Positions 25,651-34,767 of a DNA stretch of 64,000 nucleotides are shown here, in pieces. The DNA lies in assembly GCF_002949795.1 (NCBI RefSeq), contig NZ_CP026692.1, positions 1,423,501 to 1,487,500 of the forward strand. The letters are read 5' to 3'. The position numbers and the translations under genes are program-made. The notes beneath the pieces are model-generated. The model was given only the letters and a program-made list of their open reading frames with translations. It was not told where the DNA came from and ran no database searches. This stretch comes from Nostoc sp. 'Lobaria pulmonaria (5183) cyanobiont'. GTDB taxonomy: Bacteria; Cyanobacteriota; Cyanobacteriia; Cyanobacteriales; Nostocaceae. The stretch's first letter is position 1; every line of letters begins with the position of its first letter.

Positions 25651-26000
25651 TTATAGAAAGGAAAACCAATATTAGATGACTAAAATTTTTGCTGATGATC
25701 TTTGAGATCGTGTAAAAAATAGGTGAATCAGTTTTAAATTTCTCTTCTTTACTATTGGTATCCAGGTACTGTGGCGAGGCTGGTTAAAATTGCACGGCCT
25801 CTGATGAGGGTTGGCAAGCTTGCAAAAGAGACTTAACGGGAAAAGTCAGAATCTTAAATCCAATATCTAATTTTTTTGCTATGGTAATCCCAAAGGAATT
25901 GTTAAGTGCTTACAAGATGTAAATTATGTGATTAACTACTTATTGAGTATATTTATACAAGTACATAAAAGTATTTTACAGATAAAATACATCTTTATTG
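25651..26000. other. Intergenic region, possibly structured
   Basis: A 350-bp gap between a plus-strand and a minus-strand gene. The stretch 25770-25850 is less AT-rich than its surroundings and contains short stems (CCTC-TGAT-GAGG; palindrome GCAAGCTTGC). No known riboswitch or RNA was recognised. Confidence 0.3.
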
Positions 26001-26408
26001 TTACTTAGTGGGTTGAGTAATACGCATTTCAATATCTGACAATGTTTGTAGCAATAAACGATTTGCCTGCAATTTCCAACCCCAATTCTGAATTCTGTAA
26101 GCTAATACAGTTCCAACTACAGACGCTAACAAGCCTATGGGTTGATTTAAAGAAATTCCTAGTAACAAACCCAATCCAGCAATTCCCCAAAATGGTAAGG
26201 CTACTGCTTGTCTTTGTTCTTCTATCACTTGGGTAATTATATTAGATTTCATCGTAGCAAGTAATGCCTCTTTGACTTGCTGCTGTTCTGTTAGCGACAT
26301 TGTTAAACTTATTTTACGGCGTAGTTTTTCTATTTTGCGGGCATCAGTGCTGTATTCAGTTAGTTCATCTTCTGCCATTTTTAGGAGTCGTTCTAGCTGC
26401 GCCATCAT
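26001..26408 (-). CDS. Small two-helix membrane protein of unknown function
   Basis: A 135-residue protein. The first 60 residues are charged and likely form a coiled coil (MAQLERLLKMAEDELTEY, RKIEKLRRKI). A hydrophobic hairpin follows at about 72-105 (VALPFWGIAGLGLLLGISL and IGLLASVVGTVLAYRI), then a short polar tail. This architecture suggests a membrane protein with both ends in the cytoplasm. I recognise no named family. It is divergent from ppsA, sharing a promoter region of 150 bp. Confidence 0.6.
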   Translation of the reverse strand: MMAQLERLLKMAEDELTEYSTDARKIEKLRRKISLTMSLTEQQQVKEALLATMKSNIITQVIEEQRQAVALPFWGIAGLGLLLGISLNQPIGLLASVVGTVLAYRIQNWGWKLQANRLLLQTLSDIEMRITQPTK

Positions 26409-26559
26409 GTATTACATCCGGTATTTTGATCGAGTTATTAAACTGAATAATTATTAATTGTTCTTGCTGATAATTTTGTATTTCATCGCCAAATATCAAG
26501 CTACGCATAGTAGCAGTTATGCACTTACAAGTTGAGTATAAACTTAAAAGGTAATATTT

Positions 26560-29058
26560 ATGACTTTAGTATCTAAAAGCACTTTGTCTCTATTTGCCCA
26601 AGAACGATCGCTTATTCTTTGGTTTGATGAAATTGGTATTGCTGATATACCAGTAGTTGGTGGTAAAAATGCCTCACTAGGGGAAATGATTCAACAGTTA
26701 ACACCCAAAGGCATTAACGTTCCCACAGGATTTGCTACTACTGCTTACGCTTATCGTCATTTCATTCAATCAGCAGGGTTAGAAGCAAAACTACGTAAAC
26801 TTTTTGCTGACTTGGATGTTGAAGATGTCAAAAATTTACGAGAACGCGGAAAAAAAGCGCGATCGCTATTAATCCACACACCATTTTCTCTAGAATTGCG
26901 CGAGGCGATCGGCACAGCATACCATAGTCTCTGTGAACAATACCATACAGACACAGATGTGGCAGTCCGTTCCAGCGCCACTGCTGAAGACCTTCCTGAT
27001 GCTAGTTTTGCTGGACAGCAGGAAACTTACCTCAATGTTGTCGGTGTCGAAGGAGTTTTAGCAGCTTGTCATAAATGCTTTGCTTCTCTATTTACGGATC
27101 GCGCTATTTCTTATCGTCATGCCAAGGGGTTTGACCACTTTAGCATTGCTCTAGCTGTGGGTGTGCAAAAAATGGTGCGCTCTGACTTAGCAACCTCTGG
27201 GGTGATGTTCTCCATTGATACAGAAACCGGCTTTAAGGATGCGGCACTAATTACAGCCGCCTATGGTTTAGGTGAAAATGTTGTCCAGGGGTCTGTAAAT
27301 CCCGATGAATATTATGTTTTTAAACCAACTTTAAAAGCTGGTTTTTGCCCAATTATCGATAAAAAATTGGGCAGCAAAGAACTGAAAATGATTTATGATG
27401 ACGGCTCAAAATTTACGAAAAATGTTTCGGTTTCGCCCAGCGAAAGAGGTAAATTCGCTCTGAGTGATGAAGAGATTTTACAACTAGCAAGTTGGGCATG
27501 TTTAATTGAAGACCATTATTCCCAAGTCCACGACATTTTCACTCCAATGGATATCGAGTGGGCAAAAGATGGGATTACGAACCAACTTTTTATTGTGCAA
27601 GCGCGCCCCGAAACCGTTCAGTCACAGAAGACGGGAAATGTGTTGCGAAGTTATCGGTTGGTATTGGGAAATAGAGAATGGGGAATCGGGAATGGGGAAA
27701 ATTCCCACTCCTCACTCCCTGATTCCCAATCCCCAATCCCTCTGGTTACGGGACGTGCGATTGGGGAAGCAATTGGTCAGGGAAAAGCACGCCTAATTTT
27801 AGATGTTCAGAAACTAGAACAGTTTCAAGTTGGGGAAGTTTTGGTGACAGAGAGAACCGATCCCGATTGGGAACCAATTATGAAACGTGCCAGTGCAATT
27901 GTCACCAATTCTGGGGGGCGCACGTGTCATGCAGCAATTATTGCGCGAGAATTGGGTGTACCTGCGATTGTGGGATGCGGCAATGCTACAGAAATTTTAA
28001 AACCTGGTCAAGAGGTAACAATTTCTTGCGCTGAAGGGGAAGAGGGAAAAGTTTATCCAGGTTTATTACCTTTTGAAGTGGAAGAAGTTCCTTTAGAAAA
28101 CTTACCCCGCACCCGCACTCAAATTTTAATGAATGTAGGTAATCCTCAAGAAGCATTAAGTTTATCTGCAATTCCCAACGATGGCGTAGGTTTAGCGCGG
28201 ACAGAATTTATCATCGCTAACCAAATTCAAATTCATCCAATGGCGTTAATTCACTATGACTTATTAAAAGATGAATTTGTGAAAGCTAAAATTGCAGATA
28301 TTACCGCACTTTACGAGGATAAACCCCAGTATTTTGTAGATAAATTAGCCCAAGGTATAGGTAGAATTGCGGCGGCATTTTATCCCAAACCAGTGATTGT
28401 GCGAATGTCAGATTTCAAAAGTAATGAATATGCCAATTTATTAGGTGGGCGACAGTTTGAACCCCATGAAGAAAACCCAATGCTCGGTTGGCGGGGGGCG
28501 GCGCGTTACTATGATGAAGGTTACAGAGAAGCTTTTGCCCTAGAATGTCATGCCATCAAGCGGGTAAGGGAAGAAATGGGTTTGACAAATGTTATCCCGA
28601 TGATTCCCTTTTGTCGCACTCCCGACGAAGGGCGTTTGGTTTTGGCAGAGATGGCAAAAAATGGTTTAAAGCAAGGTGTTAACGACTTGCAGGTTTATGT
28701 AATGTGCGAGTTGCCGAATAATGTGATTATGGCTGAGGAGTTTGCTGAGGTATTTGACGGCTTCTCAATTGGTTCCAACGACCTAACTCAGTTGACACTG
28801 GGGATAGATAGAGATTCGGCGTTAGTGGCGCGGTTATTTGATGAACGCAGTCAGGGTGTAAAGCGAATGGTAAAAATGGCGATAGAAGCGGCGAAAAAAT
28901 GCGATCGCAAAATCGGCATTTGTGGGCAAGCACCCAGCGACTATCCAGAATTTGCCCAGTTTTTAGTTGAACAAGGAATTGACTCGATTAGCCTGAATCC
29001 AGATTCGGTTTTAAAGACAATGCTGGAAGTGGCAAAAGTCGAGGGTAGTAATTCGTAA
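26560..29058 (+). CDS. ppsA: Phosphoenolpyruvate synthase
   Basis: An 832-residue PEP synthase, converting pyruvate and ATP to PEP, AMP and phosphate in the cytosol. Domain order is a PPDK-type ATP-grasp domain (about 20-360, with GGKNASLGEM and VRSSATAEDLPDASFAGQQE), a phosphohistidine swivel domain with His457 in GRTCHAAIIARELG, and a C-terminal TIM barrel with GSNDLTQLTLGIDRD and the catalytic C788 in CGQAPSDYPEF. Residues about 367-394 (GNREWGIGNGENSHSS and following) are low-complexity and encoded by a GGGGAAT...ATTCCC repeat placed in frame at the linker before the swivel domain. It is a single gene, divergent from the small membrane protein. Confidence 0.95.
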   Translation: MTLVSKSTLSLFAQERSLILWFDEIGIADIPVVGGKNASLGEMIQQLTPKGINVPTGFATTAYAYRHFIQSAGLEAKLRKLFADLDVEDVKNLRERGKKARSLLIHTPFSLELREAIGTAYHSLCEQYHTDTDVAVRSSATAEDLPDASFAGQQETYLNVVGVEGVLAACHKCFASLFTDRAISYRHAKGFDHFSIALAVGVQKMVRSDLATSGVMFSIDTETGFKDAALITAAYGLGENVVQGSVNPDEYYVFKPTLKAGFCPIIDKKLGSKELKMIYDDGSKFTKNVSVSPSERGKFALSDEEILQLASWACLIEDHYSQVHDIFTPMDIEWAKDGITNQLFIVQARPETVQSQKTGNVLRSYRLVLGNREWGIGNGENSHSSLPDSQSPIPLVTGRAIGEAIGQGKARLILDVQKLEQFQVGEVLVTERTDPDWEPIMKRASAIVTNSGGRTCHAAIIARELGVPAIVGCGNATEILKPGQEVTISCAEGEEGKVYPGLLPFEVEEVPLENLPRTRTQILMNVGNPQEALSLSAIPNDGVGLARTEFIIANQIQIHPMALIHYDLLKDEFVKAKIADITALYEDKPQYFVDKLAQGIGRIAAAFYPKPVIVRMSDFKSNEYANLLGGRQFEPHEENPMLGWRGAARYYDEGYREAFALECHAIKRVREEMGLTNVIPMIPFCRTPDEGRLVLAEMAKNGLKQGVNDLQVYVMCELPNNVIMAEEFAEVFDGFSIGSNDLTQLTLGIDRDSALVARLFDERSQGVKRMVKMAIEAAKKCDRKIGICGQAPSDYPEFAQFLVEQGIDSISLNPDSVLKTMLEVAKVEGSNS

Positions 29059-29077
29059 TTCGTAATACGAGTAATGT

Positions 29078-29471
29078 ATGCCAGCTAGAGATTGCTACCA
29101 CGAGAACTTGAAGAATGCGCTGATAAAGATGCCTGGACGATTACCGACAATCCTTTTCATCTATTGAACACACGAAAATTCCTTACTCTTACGGTGATAT
29201 TCAGCATGAAACTATTTTTGATCAAGAACAGGATCGATATTTGGTGATGATTCTTGGTCGAGAACCAGTCCCAGAACTCTCTCCAACTGCAACACGTCGT
29301 GTTCACGGCTGTCTGATTCACATTGATATTATTGATGGCAAAATTTGGATTCAACGTGATGGCAGTGAAGAGGGGGTAGCAACAGAATTAGTAAAGGCAG
29401 GTATCACAAAGGATCGGATTGTGTTAGGGTTCCGATCTGAAGAACTGCGGAAAGATTCAGAATTTGCGTAG
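29078..29471 (+). pseudogene. Collapsed xisH-xisI remnant
   Basis: The ATG at 29078 starts XisH-like sequence (MPARDCYHENLKNALIK). This shifts frame around 29125 (one A fewer than expected before GATGCCTGGACG) and runs to about 29160. Directly after, from about 29163, comes the XisI frame without its own start: TKIPYSYGDIQHETIF, RRVHGCLIHIDIIDGKIWIQ, DGSEEGVATEL and DRIVLGFRSEE, stopping with TAG at 29469-29471. Most of xisH and the first 20 or so codons of xisI are therefore deleted. XisH and XisI are named as controllers of excision of the fdxN element in heterocyst-forming species, with many paralogous pairs of unknown role. Confidence 0.8.
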
Positions 29472-29637
29472 TTTACCGCCGCAGGCATCGCATAACCAAC
29501 GGTAGTTGAACTTCTGGATAACTGCCCATAGCATAGCGATCGCCATATTTTGTTTGTGTAATTGTCTACAAAACTTTTGACTTATCAACCATAAGTATCT
29601 TAGTATTTTGCAGAATGGCGATTTAGTTTAATAACTA

Positions 29638-31197
29638 ATGAATAAAAAGTGGTTCCGAATTGGGATGGTGAGTGTATTTCTTTTCTCACTTGCCTTACGG
29701 TTTTGGGGACTGGAGCGATTCAACACTCTGGTATTTGATGAAGTTTACTTTGCTAAATTTGGTAATAATTATCTTACGCATACGCCATTTTTTAATGCTC
29801 ATCCGCCGCTGAGTCAATATATTATTGGCATCGGCATTTGGATTGGCAGTCACATTCCTTTTTGGCACGATACGGTAAATGGGCTGACAGGTTCATTGCG
29901 ATCGCCTTGGACTTATCGTTGGTTAAATGCCCTCACCGGCTCATTTATTCCTGTAGTTGTGGCTGCGATCGCTTATCAGTTAAGTTATCGTCGTACCTTT
30001 GCAATACTTGCAGGATTATTCACAGCTTGTGATGGTATTTTTTTAGTTGAGTCTCGGTATGCTCTAAGTAATATTTATATCGTCATTTTTGGTTTGTTAG
30101 GGCACTGGTTTTTATTATTGGCATTAGATAACCAAAATCGGCGACGTTCTTTTTGGTTAGTTTTTGCTGGCATTGGTTTTGGTGCCTCAGTCGGTACTAA
30201 GTGGAATGGTTTATGGTTCCTATCAGGTGCTTATCTGATTTGGGTAGCAGCTTGGGTAATTCATTTAACATATTCTTTTCCTAACCTCAAACTCTTTTTT
30301 ACATCCTCTTCATTGAAGGAGGCAGGAGGCAGGAGGCAGGAGGCAGAAGTCAGGAGTCAGGAGGCAGAAATCAGGAGTCAGGAGTCAGGGATTAGTACTT
30401 ATTCTCCCTCATCCCCCTCATCTCAGACACCACTACAAAACTTGACTCAGCTCAATATTTTTCAGATGCTGTTTTATCTAGGAATTATCCCAGCTTTTAT
30501 CTATAGCATCATCTGGATTCCTCACCTTCAACTAGATAAAACTTATGGATTTATTGCAGTACATCAGCAAATTTTAAAGTTTCACTTACATTTAGGTGGC
30601 AACAGTCCTAATGTGCATCCTTACTGTGCTGCCTGGTACAAATGGCCTTTGATGACTCGACCAATGGCATATTATTATCAAACGGCTGAAAGGATCACCG
30701 ATCCGTTACCTGTGATGGACCCGCCTTTGCCTGCCAGCGCTGGAAAAGTTATTTATGATGTCCACGCAATGGGCAATCCATTTTTGTGGTGGTTCGGTGT
30801 TGCTGCTATGTTGTTTTTAGTGGGAATGCTGGTTTCGCAAATCGTAATTCCTTGGGTGAAGGAAAAGCGTTTTTCTCTTAAAGCAACTCCTAATGTTGAT
30901 ACTTGGATTGCTTTATATATAGTTATCAATTATGCTGCTAACTTATTACCTTGGGTGAAGGTTAATAGGTGCGTTTTTATTTATCACTATATGTGTGCAT
31001 TGGTGTTTGTATTTTTAGCGATCGCTTGGTTTGTCGATCGATGTCTTTGCAGTTATTATCAACAACTCCGGGCGCTAGGTGTCACCATTACTTTTATTAT
31101 TCTGGCTGCTTTTATTTTCTGGATGCCCATTTATTTGGGTTTACCCCTCTCTCGTGACGGTTATAAGCTGCGAATGTGGTTCAACTCTTGGATTTGA
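29638..31197 (+). CDS. PMT-family (GT39) dolichyl/polyprenyl-phosphate mannosyltransferase
   Basis: A 519-residue polytopic membrane glycosyltransferase of the PMT (protein O-mannosyltransferase) family. The first periplasmic loop carries the essential acidic motif TLVFDEVYFAKFGN near residues 30-43, and HPPLSQYIIG follows. The conserved loop-4 features HLHLGGNSPNVHPY and WYKWPLM are present. It would transfer mannose from a lipid carrier to proteins or glycolipids. Residues about 226-250 are encoded by ten tandem heptamers (30317-30386, consensus AGGAGKC). One unit more or less would shift the frame. The gene appears full-length in the state seen. It is a single gene. Confidence 0.9.
   Translation: MNKKWFRIGMVSVFLFSLALRFWGLERFNTLVFDEVYFAKFGNNYLTHTPFFNAHPPLSQYIIGIGIWIGSHIPFWHDTVNGLTGSLRSPWTYRWLNALTGSFIPVVVAAIAYQLSYRRTFAILAGLFTACDGIFLVESRYALSNIYIVIFGLLGHWFLLLALDNQNRRRSFWLVFAGIGFGASVGTKWNGLWFLSGAYLIWVAAWVIHLTYSFPNLKLFFTSSSLKEAGGRRQEAEVRSQEAEIRSQESGISTYSPSSPSSQTPLQNLTQLNIFQMLFYLGIIPAFIYSIIWIPHLQLDKTYGFIAVHQQILKFHLHLGGNSPNVHPYCAAWYKWPLMTRPMAYYYQTAERITDPLPVMDPPLPASAGKVIYDVHAMGNPFLWWFGVAAMLFLVGMLVSQIVIPWVKEKRFSLKATPNVDTWIALYIVINYAANLLPWVKVNRCVFIYHYMCALVFVFLAIAWFVDRCLCSYYQQLRALGVTITFIILAAFIFWMPIYLGLPLSRDGYKLRMWFNSWI
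30317..30386 (+). repeat. Ten tandem heptanucleotides inside the PMT gene
   Basis: Units run AGGAGGC four times, then AGAAGTC, AGGAGTC, AGGAGGC, AGAAATC, AGGAGTC and AGGAGTC. A seven-base unit changes the reading frame at each gain or loss. Heptamer repeats (STRR) are a known feature of heterocystous cyanobacteria. Confidence 0.95.
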
Positions 31198-31269
31198 TTA
31201 AAGGGGCATTGGGCATTGGATGAATAATAACTTCAAACTCCTAACTCTTAACTTGTTCCTAAACTTAAT

Positions 31270-31392
31270 ATAGCTACACATATACAGAATTGTTTAAAAT
31301 GTGTTGATGCACACGGGGGCGAAATTGTAATTAATAGTCAAGTTGGAGTCGGTACAACCTTTACCGTCACACTCCCTTTACTCAAAGTTTAG
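31270..31392 (+). pseudogene. C-terminal remnant of a histidine kinase
   Basis: The stretch encodes THIQNCLKCVDAHGGEIVIN followed by SQVGVGTTFTVTLPL and TAG at 31390-31392. 'HGGEI...S..GxGTTFTxxLP' is the end of the HATPase_c domain (G2-box region) of sensor histidine kinases. Nothing upstream continues the kinase: the PMT gene ends at 31197 and a low-complexity repeat follows. It is a stranded 3' fragment left by deletion. Confidence 0.8.
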
Positions 31393-31441
31393 GCATATAT
31401 TTCTCAATGCTTGCAAGACAGAGTTGATATTACTAACATCT

Positions 31442-32089
31442 TTAGTCACTACTTCTCACCCTTTCAAATAAAGCCCGATAAACAGGCTCACCCTTTTTTT
31501 GTGTACCTATTTCACGTTCTGTGGGCATTGGTAGGGGGTTTTCAGCCAACCATTCTCCTGTACCAATTTTCTCAAAAGCTGGGTGAACAGCAAAGCGATC
31601 GCGCATTTCCACAGCAACAAATTCCATATCTGATTGCAGAAATACCAATCCTCCAACCGCGAGATAATTAGCTAAGTCTGCCACTAGTTCTGGTTGGACT
31701 ACACGACGTTTAGCGTGGCGCGTTTTAAACCAAGGATCGGGGAATTGAATTGTAACGCGTTGTAAACTTCCTGGAGGGAGGGAAGATAAAAGCGAGTGCA
31801 GTGAGTTATTCACATTGCAAAATAAATAGTGCAGGTTTGTTAAACCTAATTCAGAACGTAACTTATTCGCCTCCACCACCAGCGGTTCCCGAATTTCCAA
31901 GCCGAGAAAATTCCAGTTAGGTTCTATCTTGGACATATTCAACAAAAACAGTCCCTTCGCACAGCCAATATCTAAATGTAGTGGTTGATTTGGCTTGGCA
32001 TAAATTTTTTCCCAGTCAAGGGGACTTGCTGGTGTTTGATACTTTTTACCAAGTGGATTAACATGCTGGCGGACTCGGACTGCTGCCAA
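31442..32089 (-). CDS. trmB: tRNA (guanine-N7)-methyltransferase
   Basis: A 215-residue TrmB, methylating G46 in the variable loop of tRNAs using S-adenosylmethionine. The SAM motif is DIGCAKGLFLLNM at about 40-52, then FLGLEIREPLV. The signature QFPDPWFKTRHAKRRVV near 116-132 provides catalytic and tRNA-binding residues, and the C terminus carries the T-x-x-E-x form (PTEREIG). The start is TTG at 32089 (LAAVRVRQHVNP), supported by AAGGAG eight bases upstream and by family similarity from the first residues. It is a single gene on the minus strand. Confidence 0.93.
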   Translation of the reverse strand: MAAVRVRQHVNPLGKKYQTPASPLDWEKIYAKPNQPLHLDIGCAKGLFLLNMSKIEPNWNFLGLEIREPLVVEANKLRSELGLTNLHYLFCNVNNSLHSLLSSLPPGSLQRVTIQFPDPWFKTRHAKRRVVQPELVADLANYLAVGGLVFLQSDMEFVAVEMRDRFAVHPAFEKIGTGEWLAENPLPMPTEREIGTQKKGEPVYRALFERVRSSD

Positions 32090-32484
32090 AATTTGTTCTC
32101 CTTTACGTGAAAATATCCTGTGGTGATTCAGGTTATATCAATTCAAAAAATATTTGCGATCAACGCCCCATCCTCACTGATGCGCACCCTCCCTGAAGCT
32201 TTGGCGACGGTTGGGTGGGGTCTTATCTATGTATTGCCTTCTTTTTTAAAATTGGTATTACAAGGAAGTCTAGCAAAAGTATGCCAAAAATTATCGGTCT
32301 ATCATTCAATTGCCTACCCAGCAACAAGTTTGTACAGCAGTCTCAGTTAAATACGTCATCCTTGCACTGTTTTTTTAGATTTTCGAGAAATTTATATTTT
32401 GGAAGTCCCTCATTTTGCATTAATCTCTAGAATTAAAATGCCTTAACACATTTGCTTTAGTCGTGGAGGGAGGAAACTTAAACA
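32090..32484. other. Intergenic region before the exbB/exbD pair
   Basis: A 395-bp divergent gap between trmB and exbB. It contains a C-rich then G-rich stretch (CGCCCCATCC ... GGTTGGGTGGGG) near 32164-32220 that could pair weakly. No coding remnant or known RNA was recognised. The exbB ribosome site lies at its right end. Confidence 0.35.
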
Positions 32485-33213
32485 GTGGATATTTTAGATT
32501 TGTTTTATAAGGGTGGGCCAGCGATGTGGCCAATGCTTGTTCTGTCGATTCTGGCTTTGAGTGTGATTTTCGAGCGTTTGTGGTTCTGGTTGCGAATTTT
32601 GACTCAGGAAAAGCAAATAGTCGATCGCATCTTGGATGCTGCTCAGGATAATTGGGAAGTAGCTGCGGACATCGCAAAACAAGCAAGCCATCAGCCTGTC
32701 GGGCGTTTTCTCTACGCCCCTCTACGTTTTGCCAAAAGTGATGCGGAAACCTTTCGACTAGCACTGGAGGCTACGGCAGAAGACGAATTAGCTGGGATGC
32801 GAAGGGGCGAAAAACTTTTAGAAGCCGTAATTGCCCTAGCGCCGTTGCTAGGATTGTTGGGCACGGTTTTGGGTTTAATCCACTCTCTGCGTTCAATTCG
32901 GATTGGCGATTTGGGAACTGAATCTACCGCTGGGGTGACTACTGGTATTGGTGAATCCTTAATTAGTACGGCAAGTGGGCTAATAGTTGCCATCATTAGT
33001 TTGGTATTTTACCGCCTATTTCAAAGTTTTGTAGTCAACCAAGTTAAAGTTTTTCGCAAGGCAGGGAATGAGATGGAATTGCTCTATCGCCAGTCTCCTC
33101 CTGACTTTAGCAATAGGACATCAGCAATTGTGCCAGAAAATTTCACTCCACCGCGCAAACCAGGAAAGACTAGAGTTTCTGAACCTCCCGAACCCCCGAA
33201 TACACCTAATTAA
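32485..33213 (+). CDS. exbB: MotA/TolQ/ExbB proton-channel protein
   Basis: A 242-residue member of the MotA/TolQ/ExbB family, which forms the pentameric proton channel that energises outer-membrane transport or integrity. Transmembrane helices are seen at about 12-32 ([20 protein letters not shown]), 113-135 ([20 protein letters not shown], the signature helix) and 160-180 ([15 protein letters not shown]), with a long cytoplasmic loop between helices 1 and 2. The start is GTG at 32485, supported by GGAGGAAAC upstream. It is followed 42 bp later by exbD. A polar, Pro-rich tail ends the protein. Whether it serves a TonB-type or Tol-type complex is unknown. Confidence 0.9.
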   Translation: MDILDLFYKGGPAMWPMLVLSILALSVIFERLWFWLRILTQEKQIVDRILDAAQDNWEVAADIAKQASHQPVGRFLYAPLRFAKSDAETFRLALEATAEDELAGMRRGEKLLEAVIALAPLLGLLGTVLGLIHSLRSIRIGDLGTESTAGVTTGIGESLISTASGLIVAIISLVFYRLFQSFVVNQVKVFRKAGNEMELLYRQSPPDFSNRTSAIVPENFTPPRKPGKTRVSEPPEPPNTPN

Positions 33214-33255
33214 TAGTCAATAATTCTACCCCTGAACCATGCTTGAGAGTGAGAC

Positions 33256-33939
33256 ATGAAAGTTAATCTACATACTCCAATTGAAGAAGTCCAAATTCAA
33301 ATCATCCCTTTAATTGATGTCGTTTTTTGTATCCTGACATTTTTTTTATTAGCGGCTTTACAATTTACACGGCAACAGGCAATAAATGTTGATTTGCCTA
33401 AAGCCAGCCCCAGTACAATCTCTGGAATCACGTCACAGAGTGGAAGTGTGATTGTGACCATCGATGCTGTGGGCAATACTTACATAGAAAAACAGCCTGT
33501 AAAACAGCAAGATTTGAGACAGAGTTTAAAACAGTATCTCCAAGCAAACCCTAATGCCATTGTCGTGCTGAATGCTTCGCGCACAGCAACTTACAACGAT
33601 GTGATTGAGACATTAGATTTGCTACGACAAGTAGGGGGCGATCGCGTTTCTTTGGGAATTATTCCTGGCTCATCTCAACCATCCATAAACTCACCTAACC
33701 CGCCTACTATCCCCTCTTTCCCAATCAATCCTGGTGCTGCACCAGTTCCAGGCATCAATTCCGAAGGAAATATTACCCCAAAACTCCCCTTAGCACCTAA
33801 TTCTGTACCCTTTCCTAGCATCACTCAGCCTCCAACTGGGCAAGGCATCAATCCTGGTATTTCTCCCATAGTTCCTAACTCACCAGCGCCTCAAGCACCT
33901 GTAGCACCCAAAAAAACCCAACCTCCTCTTAAAAGATGA
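33256..33939 (+). CDS. exbD: ExbD/TolR-family biopolymer transport protein
   Basis: A 227-residue ExbD/TolR protein. A single N-terminal helix at about 16-38 carries the essential aspartate in IPLIDVVFCILTFFLLAAL, where PLIDVVF is the proton-pathway signature. A periplasmic domain of about 100 residues follows (INVDLPKASPS ... LGIIPG). The last 75 residues are an unusual Pro/Asn/Ser-rich tail (PNPPTIPSFPINPGAAP), longer than in typical ExbD of about 140 residues. It might span the peptidoglycan in a TonB-like way; that is speculation. Cotranscription with exbB is very likely. Confidence 0.9.
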   Translation: MKVNLHTPIEEVQIQIIPLIDVVFCILTFFLLAALQFTRQQAINVDLPKASPSTISGITSQSGSVIVTIDAVGNTYIEKQPVKQQDLRQSLKQYLQANPNAIVVLNASRTATYNDVIETLDLLRQVGGDRVSLGIIPGSSQPSINSPNPPTIPSFPINPGAAPVPGINSEGNITPKLPLAPNSVPFPSITQPPTGQGINPGISPIVPNSPAPQAPVAPKKTQPPLKR

Positions 33940-34329
33940 GATCGGAGAATGGGGAATTGGGGATGGTGGGGTCCCCTTTGGGGATAAGGGGTAAGGGGCA
34001 TTGGGCATGGGTTATTCTCCTTGTCTCCTTTGTCCCCTTATCCCTCACTCATCACCCCCCATTTTCCCTTCAAGTCTTTTCCCAAACCTAAAGATATCTA
34101 GAATAAATCTTGGCTAGAGAAAAAAAAGCTGCTAATTTACAAATAATTGGTTGAGCTTTAAAGATTTTTCCACCTATAGACTGAGCAATTTATCACCAAT
34201 TACCATCCACATTTCATACCAAATTGGGGAAGGATGTCCAAATAGGTTAACAGATTGAAAAGCGCTTATATCAAGCGTTTTTCAGTGTGTCCTAATTACA
34301 AATTACTAATTAATATCAGGGGTTGTGGC
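33940..34329. other. Intergenic region with a low-complexity palindromic repeat
   Basis: Just after exbD comes GGGGAATTGGGGATGG ... GGGGTAAGGGGCATTGGG facing CTCCTTTGTCCCCTTATCC (about 33945-34075), which can fold into a long hairpin that may stop transcription. The rest up to the ATG at 34330 is AT-rich leader. Confidence 0.55.
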
Positions 34330-34692
34330 ATGAATATCGTGACGCTTTTAATTGTTTGGATCGTAACAGCTATCAGCTTGTTGATAATTAGTAAGTTGCC
34401 TTTGGGAGTTGAAATTGATACTCCTGGTAAAGCGTTTCTTTCTGCCGCAGTGCTTGGTATTGTGATGGCAATAGTCAGACCGATTTTAAGCCTCATTTTT
34501 GCAGTACCAAATCTACTAACATTGGACTTATTATCTGGCATTTTCACATTTATGATTGCCGTGGTTTGTTTTAGTATTGCTGCTTGGTTAGTAGAGGGCT
34601 TTCGCTTGCGTTACGGGATTTGGAGTGCTGTTATTGGGGCATTTACGCTGACTATAATTAACAGCTTAATCTACAAAATATTGGGTGTCTAA
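34330..34692 (+). CDS. Phage-holin-like / PF04020-type membrane protein
   Basis: A 120-residue protein that is almost entirely membrane: four hydrophobic helices (VTLLIVWIVTAISLLIIS, KAFLSAAVLGIVMAIV, LSGIFTFMIAVVCFSIAAWL, IWSAVIGAFTLTIINSLIY). This is the pattern of the small four-helix PF04020 family, often labelled 'phage holin family' without evidence of holin activity. The ATG at 34330 is preferred, with AGGGG about ten bases upstream; an upstream in-frame ATG at 34255 adds 25 residues without a site. The function is unknown. Confidence 0.75.
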   Translation: MNIVTLLIVWIVTAISLLIISKLPLGVEIDTPGKAFLSAAVLGIVMAIVRPILSLIFAVPNLLTLDLLSGIFTFMIAVVCFSIAAWLVEGFRLRYGIWSAVIGAFTLTIINSLIYKILGV

Positions 34693-34767
34693 ACTTAAGA
34701 GTTAGGAGTTAGGAGTTATTAACAATTCCTCACTCATAACTCCTAATTCATCACTGCCAAATTCTAA

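Noticed and set aside
25770-25850. Riboswitch between the aminotransferase and the small membrane protein
   Set aside because: Short stems are present, but no conserved riboswitch core is recognisable and no downstream plus-strand gene follows within the gap.
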